Shown here piece by piece: positions 8,151-16,480 of a stretch of 64,000 nucleotides of DNA. This DNA comes from PWQG01 sp050486205 (GTDB taxonomy: Bacteria; Pseudomonadota; Gammaproteobacteria; Pseudomonadales; Pseudohongiellaceae). Position numbers and translations under genes: made by a program. The DNA lies in NCBI GenBank assembly GCA_050486205.1, contig JBJHCW010000007.1, positions 62,001 to 126,000 on the forward strand, read 5' to 3'. The notes under the pieces are model-generated. The model searched no databases, was not told the DNA's origin, and was given only the letters and a program-made list of their open reading frames with translations. Every line of letters starts with the position of its first letter. The stretch's first letter is position 1.

Positions 8151-10061
8151 ATGCCAAGAATTGCCCTGTTGAATCCGCGCCTGGCGAACCAGATTGCGGC
8201 CGGTGAGGTTGTTGAGCGACCGGCCTCGGTGGTCAAGGAGTTGCTGGAAAACAGTCTGGACGCCGGTGCGACCCGTGTCGACATAGACGTGGAACAGGGT
8301 GGTGTGCGTCTGATGCGACTGAGCGACAACGGCAGCGGTATTGCACGTGAAGACCTGCCGCTGGCGCTGAGTCGGCATGCCACCAGCAAGATTGAAGCGC
8401 TGGATGACCTGGAACATATTGCCAGCCTGGGATTCCGGGGCGAGGCGTTGGCCAGTGTCAGCTCGGTCTCCCGCCTGCTGTTGACTTCCCGTGCTGCCGA
8501 CAGTGAAGAGGCCCAGGCCTGGCAGGTGGAGGCAGCTGGCCAGGAAATGGAACCGCAAGTCTCCCCGGCGGCGCATCCGGTGGGCACCACCGTGGAAGTG
8601 CGTGACCTGTTCTTCAACACACCGGCGCGGCGCAAGTTTCTGCGCACCGAAAAGACCGAGTTCCAGCGCATTGATGAGGTGGTCCGCAAGATTGCCCTGA
8701 GTCGATTCGATGTCGGGTTCACATTGCGCCACAACCGGCGCGTTATCCATCAGTTGCATGCGGCGCACAGCGAGCAGGAAATGCAGCGCCGGGTGTCACT
8801 GGTTTGTGGGCCGGCCTTCATCGACAACGCCGTGTATGTGGAAATGGAGGCGGCAGGTTTGCGTCTCTGGGGTTGGGTCAGCCTGCCCACCTTCTCGCGC
8901 AGCCAGGCAGATCTGCAGTACTTCTACGTCAACGGCCGGGTGATACGCGACAAGCTGGTGGCCCATGCTGTGCGCCAGGCCTACAAGGATGTGCTGTATC
9001 ACGGCCGTCACCCGGCCTATGTGCTGTTTCTGTCACTTGATCCGGGCCTGGTGGATGTGAACGTTCACCCCACCAAACACGAAGTGCGGTTCCGGGATCA
9101 TCGCCTGGTGCACGATTTTCTGTTCCGCTCACTGCATCGCGCGCTTGCCGAGCTGCGACCGCAGGATCGCCTGGCCGATGCCGAGGCGCGCGCCGATGAG
9201 ACGCATGATACTGCTGCCCCGGGTGCCGATGGCAGCATGCAGCAGACAGGTCTCGGGCTCGGGTCGGGACCGGTTTCGCGTTTGCGGCTGGATGAAAGCA
9301 CTGGTGAACTGCTGGAGGAATCGGCAGTCAACGCGCCGCCCGCCAGTGCTGGCAGCGGGTTTTCCGGAGGTGTGGCCGGCGCCGCCTTCAAGCGTTTTTC
9401 CGGAGACAGCCTTGCCGATCGTGGTCAGGTGGCTGAGCAGCTGGAGGCCTACGCCCGGCTGGCGCAGAACGAGGATGTGCCGCCGTTGGGTTTTGCCATT
9501 GCCCAGTTGCACGGCATCTACATTCTGGCGCAGAACGCCGAGGGTATGGTGCTGGTGGACATGCACGCGGCCCATGAGCGCATCACCTACGAGCGGATGA
9601 AAACCGCTATGGACAATGATGGCATCAGGACTCAGCCTTTGCTGGTGCCGATTTCCATAGCCGTGAGTCAGGCCGAGGCGGATTGTGCCGAGGAGCAGGC
9701 TGCCGCCCTGATGGGGCTCGGGCTTGAAATCGAGCGTGTGGCAACAGAGTCGGTGATTGTGCGGCAGGTGCCGGCGATGCTGGCGCGGGCCGATGTTGAG
9801 CAGCTGGTGCGTGATGTGCTGGCCGATGTGCTGGAGCATGGCAGCAGTGAGCGCATCATGCTGTACCGGGACGAGCTGCTGTCCACCATGGCCTGTCATG
9901 GCTCGGTGAGGGCCAATCGCAGCCTGTCCATTGCCGAAATGAATGCCCTGCTGCGCGACATGGAGCGCACCGAACGCAGCGATCAGTGCAATCACGGTCG
10001 CCCGACCTGGGTGTACAAAAGCCTGGCCGATCTGGACAAGTGGTTTCTGCGTGGCCGTTGA
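8151..10061 (+). CDS. mutL: DNA mismatch repair protein MutL
   Basis: A 636-residue MutL. The N-terminal GHKL ATPase shows NQIAAGEVVERPASVVKELL, DNGSGI, the TSKI switch and GFRGEALASVSSV. A variable linker (about 340-430) precedes the C-terminal dimerisation domain. That domain carries DMHAAHERITYE at 470-481, which fits the metal-binding endonuclease motif D(Q/M)HA-x2-E-x4-E, together with ACHGSVRANRSLS and CNHGRPTW near the end. These are the motifs of MutL proteins that nick DNA themselves in bacteria without MutH. It lies 21 bp after amiB and its end overlaps miaA. Confidence 0.97.
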   Translation: MPRIALLNPRLANQIAAGEVVERPASVVKELLENSLDAGATRVDIDVEQGGVRLMRLSDNGSGIAREDLPLALSRHATSKIEALDDLEHIASLGFRGEALASVSSVSRLLLTSRAADSEEAQAWQVEAAGQEMEPQVSPAAHPVGTTVEVRDLFFNTPARRKFLRTEKTEFQRIDEVVRKIALSRFDVGFTLRHNRRVIHQLHAAHSEQEMQRRVSLVCGPAFIDNAVYVEMEAAGLRLWGWVSLPTFSRSQADLQYFYVNGRVIRDKLVAHAVRQAYKDVLYHGRHPAYVLFLSLDPGLVDVNVHPTKHEVRFRDHRLVHDFLFRSLHRALAELRPQDRLADAEARADETHDTAAPGADGSMQQTGLGLGSGPVSRLRLDESTGELLEESAVNAPPASAGSGFSGGVAGAAFKRFSGDSLADRGQVAEQLEAYARLAQNEDVPPLGFAIAQLHGIYILAQNAEGMVLVDMHAAHERITYERMKTAMDNDGIRTQPLLVPISIAVSQAEADCAEEQAAALMGLGLEIERVATESVIVRQVPAMLARADVEQLVRDVLADVLEHGSSERIMLYRDELLSTMACHGSVRANRSLSIAEMNALLRDMERTERSDQCNHGRPTWVYKSLADLDKWFLRGR

Positions 10062-11058
10062 CGCCTGTGCCAATCAGCAACAGGACCGGCGCCCGCCGGC
10101 CATCTGCCTGATGGGACCAACTGCAGCCGGCAAGACCGCTTTTGCTGTTGAGTTGGTGCAGCGCCTGCCACTGGAGATCATCAATGTGGACTCGGCGCAG
10201 ATCTATCGGGACATGGACATCGGCACCGGTAAACCCGATGCCGCCACCCTGGCGCTGGCGCCGCACCGGCTGCTGGACTTTCTGGACCCGGCCCAACGCT
10301 ATTCAGCCGCGCAGTTTCGCTGCGATGCCCTGCGGGAGATGCAGGACATTCATGCCAGTGGTCGGGTGCCGCTGCTGGTAGGCGGCACCATGCTCTACTT
10401 CCGGGCCCTGCGCGACGGACTGGCGGTCATGCCTCCGGCGGATCCGGCGGTAAGGCAGGGCATTGAAGCGCTGGCGCAGGCGCAGGGCTGGGCCGCGGTG
10501 CACGCCCGGCTGGCCGAGGTGGACCCGGACGCGGCTGCGCGTATCCACCCCAACGACCCGCAGCGATTGCAGCGGGCACTGGAGGTTTACGAGCTGACGG
10601 GGCAGTCCATGACAAGCCTTCACCAAAAATCTGATGCCGGTTCTGGCCTTGGGTCAGGCAAGGAAGCTGACAGTCAGTTACCATTCCGGTTGGAATTTTT
10701 TGCACTCCAGCCGGGTCTGCGAAGCGTATTGCATGACAGAATAGCGTATCGATTCAATCAGATGGTCGACGCCGGACTGGTCGACGAGGTTGAGCGGTTG
10801 TATCAGCGCGGCGATCTGGGCCTGCATCTACCGGCCATACGCAGTGTTGGTTATCGCCAGGTATGGCAGTACCTGGCGGGCGATTTGCGCTATGAACAGA
10901 TGGTGGAAAAGGGTATCATTGCCACGCGGCAACTGGCGAAGCGTCAAGTGACCTGGTTGCGCAGCTGGCAATCGCTGCGAAATTTCGACAGCGAAAACCC
11001 CCGCACACTGGATCATCTTCTGTCGGACTTGAAAAACCTGGCATCGGATGCCATGTAA
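10051..11058 (+). CDS. miaA: tRNA dimethylallyltransferase MiaA
   Basis: A 335-residue enzyme that transfers a dimethylallyl group to N6 of adenosine-37 in tRNAs reading UNN codons. I chose the GTG at 10051, which overlaps the mutL end by 11 bp, because upstream codons in this frame would only read mutL sequence out of frame. Motifs: P-loop GPTAAGKT, NVDSAQIYRDMDIGTGKP, the substrate segment HRLLDFLDP and AAQFRCDAL, GGTMLYFRAL, NDPQRLQRALEVYELTG, and the C-terminal IATRQLAKRQVTWLRS. The length is normal. As in other gammaproteobacteria, hfq follows after a short gap. Confidence 0.95.
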   Translation: MAVDACANQQQDRRPPAICLMGPTAAGKTAFAVELVQRLPLEIINVDSAQIYRDMDIGTGKPDAATLALAPHRLLDFLDPAQRYSAAQFRCDALREMQDIHASGRVPLLVGGTMLYFRALRDGLAVMPPADPAVRQGIEALAQAQGWAAVHARLAEVDPDAAARIHPNDPQRLQRALEVYELTGQSMTSLHQKSDAGSGLGSGKEADSQLPFRLEFFALQPGLRSVLHDRIAYRFNQMVDAGLVDEVERLYQRGDLGLHLPAIRSVGYRQVWQYLAGDLRYEQMVEKGIIATRQLAKRQVTWLRSWQSLRNFDSENPRTLDHLLSDLKNLASDAM

Positions 11059-11107
11059 TAACCGACCGGAACACGCTCGCACTCAGTCACTTAAGGAGAA
11101 AAACGAA

Positions 11108-11371
11108 ATGTCAAAAGGGCATTCACTACAAGACCCTTTCCTGAACGTCCTGCGGAAAGAACGCATACCTGTTTCCATCTATCTGGTCAGTGGCATCAAG
11201 CTGCAGGGGCAGATTGAGTCCTTCGACCAGTTTGTCATTCTGCTGAAGAATGCGGTCAACCAGATGGTCTACAAGCATGCGATTTCCACCGTGGTGCCAG
11301 CGCGTTCTGTCAAACTTCCGTCCGCCAATGCCGGCGATGATGACTCAGATACATCAGGCAACGCAGCCTGA
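11108..11371 (+). CDS. hfq: RNA chaperone Hfq
   Basis: An 87-residue Hfq with AAGGAG at 11093-11098, nine bases before the ATG. The Sm1 part (QDPFLNVLRKERIPVSIYLVSGIKLQG, then SFDQFVILL) and the Sm2 motif with the hallmark YKHAISTVVP are intact, so both the proximal poly-U and distal A-rich RNA surfaces should be present. The C-terminal tail is short and acidic (GDDDSDTSG), as is common outside enterobacteria. It works as a hexamer that pairs small RNAs with mRNAs. Its own promoters often lie inside miaA in related bacteria; I could not define one here. Confidence 0.98.
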   Translation: MSKGHSLQDPFLNVLRKERIPVSIYLVSGIKLQGQIESFDQFVILLKNAVNQMVYKHAISTVVPARSVKLPSANAGDDDSDTSGNAA

Positions 11372-11390
11372 GATGAGCACGAGGGCGTGA

Positions 11391-12665
11391 TTGTTTTTCG
11401 AGAGACCTGAAGGTGGAGAAGGCTGTGTACTTGTGCACATGACTCTGGACTCGGAGCGTGAGCAGGAGGACCCGGCAGAATTCGAGGAACTGGTCCGCTC
11501 TGCGGGCCTGGTGGCGAAGAGTTTTATCGGCGGATCCCGGAAAACACCCGACGCCGGGTACTTTGTTGGCAAGGGCAAGCTGGAAGAGCTTCGCGAAGCG
11601 GTCGTCGGGCACGAGGCTTCACTTGTGCTGTTCAATCACACACTGAGCCCCAGCCAGGAACGCAACCTGGAAAAGCAGCTCAAGTGTCGGGTGCTGGACC
11701 GAACCGGTCTGATCCTGGAAATCTTTGCCCAGCGAGCACGTACCTATGAAGGGCGCCTGCAGGTTGAGCTGGCGCAATTGCAACACGTTGTCACCCGATT
11801 GAAGCGCGGCTGGACCCACCTGGACCGACAGAAAGGCGGGGTCAACCTGCGCGGCGCCGGAGAGACCCAACTGGAATTGGACCAGCGTATGGTCCGTCAG
11901 CGAATCAAGAGCATCAACAAGAGCCTGGAAAAGGTGCGAGCCCAGCGTGAGCAGGGTCGACGGGCGCGGCGGCGCTCGGAAAAGCCCTCGGTGTCACTGG
12001 TTGGTTATACCAATGCGGGCAAATCGTCCCTGTTCAATACGCTGACCGATGCCGGCATCTATGCCGCCGATCAGCTGTTCGCCACACTGGACTCCACGCT
12101 GCGCCGCATCGATCTGCCCAATTACGGGGAAGCGGTGCTGGCCGATACGGTGGGTTTCATCAGCCACCTGCCGCACAAGCTGGTAGAGGCCTTTCGTGCT
12201 ACTTTGGAAGAAACCGCGCAGGCATCGCTGTTGCTGCATGTTGTGGACGCTGCGGCCGAACAGCGCGACCACTTTGTGGAACAGGTGGAACAGGTGCTGG
12301 ACGAGATAGGCGCGGGCGATGTCCCCTGCCTGCAGGTGTACAACAAGATTGATCTGCTGCCGGATGTGCAGCCAGGCATTGAGCGTGATGACAAGGGTCG
12401 GCCGGTGCGAGTCAGGGTCTCGGCCCTGACCGGTGCCGGAATTGATTTGCTGCTGCAAGCGGTCACCGAATTACTGGGTGAGGATTTTGTGCAGCGTGAA
12501 CTGCTGCTCTCACCCCGCCAGGGCAGGCTTCGGGCTCGGCTATATGCCCGCGGGGCAGTTGAACACGAGGATGTTGCTGATGATGGTCGCATCCGGCTTG
12601 CTGTAAAACTGCCGCGCTATGACTTTGACCGACTGTTGAAGGACGAGGGAATGAGTACACCCTGA
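11391..12665 (+). CDS. hflX: Ribosome-associated GTPase HflX
   Basis: A 424-residue protein starting with TTG at 11391. That start is supported because the product begins MFFERPEGGEGCVLVHM, matching the MF-D/E-R-x-x-x-G-E-x-x-VLVH opening of the family, and a GAGGG lies upstream. The N-terminal HflX domain (GSRKTPDAGYFVGKGK, LDRTGLILEIFAQRA, GRLQVELAQL) is followed by a coiled coil, then the GTPase domain with GYTNAGKSSLFN (G1), DTVGFI (G3), NKIDLL (G4) and a VSALTG G5 segment. It splits and rescues stalled or heat-damaged ribosomes. The gene begins 19 bp after hfq. Confidence 0.96.
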   Translation: MFFERPEGGEGCVLVHMTLDSEREQEDPAEFEELVRSAGLVAKSFIGGSRKTPDAGYFVGKGKLEELREAVVGHEASLVLFNHTLSPSQERNLEKQLKCRVLDRTGLILEIFAQRARTYEGRLQVELAQLQHVVTRLKRGWTHLDRQKGGVNLRGAGETQLELDQRMVRQRIKSINKSLEKVRAQREQGRRARRRSEKPSVSLVGYTNAGKSSLFNTLTDAGIYAADQLFATLDSTLRRIDLPNYGEAVLADTVGFISHLPHKLVEAFRATLEETAQASLLLHVVDAAAEQRDHFVEQVEQVLDEIGAGDVPCLQVYNKIDLLPDVQPGIERDDKGRPVRVRVSALTGAGIDLLLQAVTELLGEDFVQRELLLSPRQGRLRARLYARGAVEHEDVADDGRIRLAVKLPRYDFDRLLKDEGMSTP

Positions 12666-12749
12666 TCTGTGCGGTTGGTGTCTTTTGCTGTGTTAATGCG
12701 TAATTATTCGTTAAAATCACCCGGTATTTTGCTGGGTATGGAGTAGGCG

Positions 12750-13973
12750 ATGGCTTGGAATGAACCTGGAAACAAAGGTAAGGACCCCTGGGGCAGCGGC
12801 GGTAACAGCGGCGGTGGTGGCGGGGGGAACCGTGGGGGCAACCAGGGACCACCTGACATCGATGAGGTTTTCAAAAAGTTCAGTGAGAAGCTGAACGGCC
12901 TGTTCGGCGGCAAGGGTAGCGGTTCTGGTGGCTCCGGTGGCGGCAGCGGTGCTGGCGGCGTGTCGGCCGGTCTGGTCGGCGGCGTTGTGGTGCTGGCAGT
13001 TGTGGTCTGGGCTGCCATGGGTTTCTACACGGTGGATGAAGCCGAACGTGGCGTAGTACTGCGCTTTGGTGCCCTGCACGAGCAGATCATCATGCCGGGT
13101 CTGCGCTGGAACCCGCCGGTGATTGACCAGGTGAACAAGGTCAATATCTCCCAGGTCAGTACCCGTTCGTATACCAACGACATGCTGACCACCGATGAGA
13201 ATATCGTCAACGTTTCCATTTCTGTTCAGTACATGGTGCAGGATCCGGTGCAGTACGTTATTCAGGTCCGTGATCCCCAGGCTGGTCTGGACCAGGCCGT
13301 GGAATCCGCTATCCGTCACGTTGTGGGTGGCACCACCATGGATCGTGTGCTGACCCAGGGCCGGGCTGAAGTGGCTGCCGAGGTGCGCGAACGCTCACAG
13401 CGGTATATGGATCATTACGGTACGGGCATTCTGGTCACTCAGGTCAACGTGGAAAATGCGCAGCCGCCGGTTGCGGTCCAGAGCGCCTTTGATGACGTGA
13501 TCCGTGCGCGAGAGGATGAACAGCGCGCCCAGAACCAGGCATTGGCTTATGCCAACCGTGTGGTACCCGAGGCGCGTGGTGAAGCCCAGCGCATCATCGA
13601 GCAGGCCAACGCCTACCGCGATCAGGTGGTGGCACGGGCTGAAGGTGAGAGTTACCGTTTCGAGCAGTTGCTGGTCGAATACCGCAATTCCCCGGAAGTG
13701 ATGCGTCAGCGTCTTTACATTGACGCGATCCAGGACGTGCTGCAGAACGCCAGCAAGGTGCTGGTGGATATAGAAGGCGGCAACAATATGATGTTCCTGC
13801 CACTTGACCGGATGATTTCCCAGGACGGACAGGCGCCGGCATTCGCTTCGGGCAATCAGTTGAGCAATCAGCAACTGCGTGAACTGACCGATCGGGTCAC
13901 TCGCGAGATGTCTTCCCAGTCCACAGGCAATGATCGTGCGCGTGTACAACCGCTGCCGCGAGGAGGTCGATAA
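12750..13973 (+). CDS. hflK: HflK, subunit of the FtsH modulator complex
   Basis: A 407-residue membrane protein. The N-terminus is cytoplasmic and glycine-rich (GGNSGGGGGGNRGG and a second run near residue 60), as usual for HflK. One membrane segment (LVGGVVVLAVVVWAAMGFYTV) follows, then the periplasmic SPFH/band-7 domain (EAERGVVLRFGALHEQIIMPGLRWNPP) and a long helical region (EARGEAQRIIEQANAYRDQVVARAEGE). With HflC it forms a large vault around FtsH and limits degradation of membrane proteins. The 85-bp gap after hflX is AT-rich and may hold a promoter, but no element with good spacing could be fixed. Confidence 0.96.
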   Translation: MAWNEPGNKGKDPWGSGGNSGGGGGGNRGGNQGPPDIDEVFKKFSEKLNGLFGGKGSGSGGSGGGSGAGGVSAGLVGGVVVLAVVVWAAMGFYTVDEAERGVVLRFGALHEQIIMPGLRWNPPVIDQVNKVNISQVSTRSYTNDMLTTDENIVNVSISVQYMVQDPVQYVIQVRDPQAGLDQAVESAIRHVVGGTTMDRVLTQGRAEVAAEVRERSQRYMDHYGTGILVTQVNVENAQPPVAVQSAFDDVIRAREDEQRAQNQALAYANRVVPEARGEAQRIIEQANAYRDQVVARAEGESYRFEQLLVEYRNSPEVMRQRLYIDAIQDVLQNASKVLVDIEGGNNMMFLPLDRMISQDGQAPAFASGNQLSNQQLRELTDRVTREMSSQSTGNDRARVQPLPRGGR

Positions 13974-14842
13974 TGAAAAATACCGTATTGGGTATCGTGG
14001 TATTCCTGGTCGTGATCATCGGCGCGAATTCCATATTTGTGATACGTGAGACCGAGCGGGCAGTAATGCTGCGCTTTGGTGACATGGTGCGGGTGGACAT
14101 TGAGCCGGGCCTGCATTTCAAACTTCCCTATGTGCACACAGTGCGCAAGTTTGATGGTCGCATTCTCACCGTGGACGCTCAGCCCCAGCGATATCTGACG
14201 CTGGAGCAAAAGGCGCTGCTGGTCGATTCCTATGCCATGTGGCGTGTTTCCAATGTACAGCGTTACTACACGGCAACCGCCGGTGATGAAACCCGCACCA
14301 ATTCGTTGCTGGCCCAGCGGGTCAACGATGGGCTGCGGAACAAGTTCGGTGAACGTGATCTGCAGGAAGTGGTGTCCGGGCAGCGTGACCTGCTGATGAA
14401 CCAGTTGACCGAGGAACTCAACCAGTTCACGGCAGCCGAATATGGCATCGAGGTGATTGATGTGCGGGTCAAGCGAATTGATCTGCCCGACGATGTGCGC
14501 TCCTCGGTGTACGAGCGGATGACCTCCGAGCGTCAGCGCGAAGCGCAGCAACTTCGCTCACGTGGTAACGAGCTGGCCATTGGTATTGAAGCTGACGCCG
14601 ATCGCCAGGAAGCAGTACTGCTGGTGGAAGCCTATCGTGATGCCGAACGCATTCGTGGTGACGGTGATGCGGTGGCTGCATCCATTTATGCCGACGCGTT
14701 CAATCAGGACCCGGAGTTCTACGCCTTCACGCGCAGTCTGAATTCGTATCGTGAAACGTTCAACTCCAAGAGTGATATCCTGTTGCTGGAGCCGGACAGC
14801 GAGTACTTCCGTTATATGCGAAGTGGCGCCGTGTTGCCTTGA
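13973..14842 (+). CDS. hflC: HflC, subunit of the FtsH modulator complex
   Basis: A 289-residue partner of HflK; its ATG shares one base with the hflK stop (TAATG). A single N-terminal membrane helix (VLGIVVFLVVIIGANSIFVI) leads into the SPFH domain (ETERAVMLRFGDMVRVDIEPGLHFKLPYV), DAQPQRYLTLEQKALLVDSYAMWRV, and the helical EAQQLRSRGNELAIGIEADADRQEAVLLVEAYRDAERIRG. The C-terminal tail FYAFTRSLNSYRETFNSKSDILLLEPDSEYFRYM is typical and complete. A rho-independent terminator follows 84 bp downstream. Confidence 0.96.
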   Translation: MKNTVLGIVVFLVVIIGANSIFVIRETERAVMLRFGDMVRVDIEPGLHFKLPYVHTVRKFDGRILTVDAQPQRYLTLEQKALLVDSYAMWRVSNVQRYYTATAGDETRTNSLLAQRVNDGLRNKFGERDLQEVVSGQRDLLMNQLTEELNQFTAAEYGIEVIDVRVKRIDLPDDVRSSVYERMTSERQREAQQLRSRGNELAIGIEADADRQEAVLLVEAYRDAERIRGDGDAVAASIYADAFNQDPEFYAFTRSLNSYRETFNSKSDILLLEPDSEYFRYMRSGAVLP

Positions 14843-14926
14843 CGGTCGCACAGCAATAGAACGGGGTGACCGGCGCACAACACAAACCGCGCGGCACAAA
14901 CAGTGCTGTCGGATTTCACCCGGTTG

Positions 14927-14964
14927 AGGAAGCTCTGATGCTGAATCAGAGCTTCCTTGTTTTT
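14927..14964 (+). terminator. Rho-independent terminator after hflC
   Basis: A perfect 13-bp stem, AGGAAGCTCTGAT (14927-14939) pairing with ATCAGAGCTTCCT (14945-14957), encloses the 5-base loop GCTGA and is followed by TGTTTTT. It should end the hfq-hflX-hflKC transcript, leaving the DUF2065 gene, hisZ and purA to depend on read-through or a promoter further down. Confidence 0.85.
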
Positions 14965-14984
14965 GAGAGCAACGGAAAGATTTC

Positions 14985-15170
14985 ATGTGGCAGGAACTGG
15001 CGATAGCCTTCTGTCTGCTGCTGGTGCTCGAAGGCCTGATGCCTTTTCTTGCGCCTCGCAGATGGAAGCAGATGCTGCTGGCTGTAAGCCAGGTGGATGA
15101 CAGGTCGTTGCGTATCATGGGACTTGCCATGATGCTGGGCGGCGTGGCGCTGCTCTATCTCATCAATTGA
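14985..15170 (+). CDS. DUF2065 (YjeT-like) small membrane protein
   Basis: A 61-residue protein with two predicted membrane helices (ELAIAFCLLLVLEGLMPFLA and IMGLAMMLGGVALLYLI) joined by a short loop containing PRRWKQML. This matches the DUF2065/YjeT family in length, sequence and position between hflC and purA. The function is unknown; the conserved linkage to HflKC suggests a membrane quality-control connection, which is inference. It starts 20 bp after the terminator. Confidence 0.85.
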   Translation: MWQELAIAFCLLLVLEGLMPFLAPRRWKQMLLAVSQVDDRSLRIMGLAMMLGGVALLYLIN

Positions 15171-15221
15171 CCTGATCAACTGAATCTGAACAACTGACAA
15201 CACGGAAATCGGGAAACGGAC

Positions 15222-16409
15222 ATGACAAGTGCTGACCGTTGGCTGTTGCCTGACGGGGTGGAGGAAGTGCTGCCGCAGGAGGCGTACAAGCTCGAAACCC
15301 TGAGGCGTCGCATATTGGACGGATACGCAGGCTGGGGTTACGAACTGGTCGTGACGCCGCTGATAGAATACCTGGATTCGCTGCTGGTGGGCTCCTCCCA
15401 CGACCTGGAACTGCAGACCTTCAAAATCACTGATCAGCTCAGTGGCCGCATGATGGGCATCCGTGCCGATATCACCCCGCAGGTGGCACGCATAGATGCC
15501 CACAACCTGAAACGTGAAGGTCCGGTGCGCCTGTGCTACGCCGACAACGTGCTGCACACCCGCCCGCATGGCATACAGAGCTCCCGGATTCCGCTTCGCA
15601 TTGGTGCCGAGATGTTCGGTCACCGCGGAGTGGGCTGTGATATTGAACTGATCTGTCTGATGATGGAGATGCTGGATCTTGCGGACATCGGTGAGGTGCA
15701 TCTGATACTCGGCCATGTCGGGATCTTCCGCTGCCTGGTGCAGGAGGCGGGGCTGTCGGGTGAGGTGGAAACCGAACTTTTTGATGCCATGCAGCGCAAG
15801 GCCTGGCGTGATATCGAGCAACTGCTGGATGTCTGTGTCAGTGACAGTCGGCTGCGCGGTATGTTGCTGGCATTGTCCCGCCTGAGCGGGGACGCATCGG
15901 TACTGGACGAAGCGGCCCATGTATTTGCCGATGCGCCGGATGCTGTGCGGCGCGAGCTGGCCGAACTGGCCGCCATTTCCGAGGGAGTGCGCCAGCGGCT
16001 GCCAGCTGTGAACCTGGGTTTTGACCTGTGTGAGTTGCGTGGATACCAGTATCACACCGGTATCGTATTCGCCAGCTACTCGCCACGTTACGGGCGGGCA
16101 GTGGCCAAGGGCGGCCGCTTTGATGATGTTGGCAGGGTATTCGGAAGGGCCCGGCCGGCTTCCGGCTTTGATGCCGACCTGAAAGTCATTGCCCGCCTCA
16201 GTCGTCTGCAACTGGTGCCACCAGCGGCGATTCTGGCGCCTGATGACAGTGATCCGGACCTGTGGAAAATGATCCGTGAGCTGCGTGCCAGCGGAGAGCG
16301 GGTGGTGGTGGCACTCAATGGAGTCACTGACGAGCAGGCGCGCAATGAAATGAACTGTCAGCGCCGCCTGGTGCGCGGGGCTGATGGCTGGAAGACCGCA
16401 GCGCTGTAA
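15222..16409 (+). CDS. hisZ: ATP phosphoribosyltransferase regulatory subunit HisZ
   Basis: A 395-residue histidyl-tRNA-synthetase paralogue that activates short-form HisG, the first enzyme of histidine synthesis. It opens with RWLLPDGVEEVLPQEAYKLETLRRR, then the class II core (YELVVTPLIEYLDSLL, FKITDQLSGRMMGIRADITPQVARI, LCYADNVLH) and the HisZ-type YQYHTGIVFASY and AKGGRFDDVG. The anticodon-binding domain of a true HisRS is missing, as expected. No hisG is in the window; in many gammaproteobacteria HisZ sits beside purA and away from the his operon. It lies 51 bp after the DUF2065 gene and 71 bp before purA. Confidence 0.93.
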   Translation: MTSADRWLLPDGVEEVLPQEAYKLETLRRRILDGYAGWGYELVVTPLIEYLDSLLVGSSHDLELQTFKITDQLSGRMMGIRADITPQVARIDAHNLKREGPVRLCYADNVLHTRPHGIQSSRIPLRIGAEMFGHRGVGCDIELICLMMEMLDLADIGEVHLILGHVGIFRCLVQEAGLSGEVETELFDAMQRKAWRDIEQLLDVCVSDSRLRGMLLALSRLSGDASVLDEAAHVFADAPDAVRRELAELAAISEGVRQRLPAVNLGFDLCELRGYQYHTGIVFASYSPRYGRAVAKGGRFDDVGRVFGRARPASGFDADLKVIARLSRLQLVPPAAILAPDDSDPDLWKMIRELRASGERVVVALNGVTDEQARNEMNCQRRLVRGADGWKTAAL

Positions 16410-16480
16410 GCAACCAGTGCTGTAAACTGAATCGCGATAAACAGTATACGTTCCAACGTTCAACAGAGAAGGCATAGTCG

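Noticed and set aside
10051..10061. Longer miaA start inside mutL at 9943
   Set aside because: The extra residues are an out-of-frame reading of conserved mutL sequence and do not match any MiaA N-terminus.
9129..10073. 314-codon open frame on the minus strand
   Set aside because: It is antisense to mutL.
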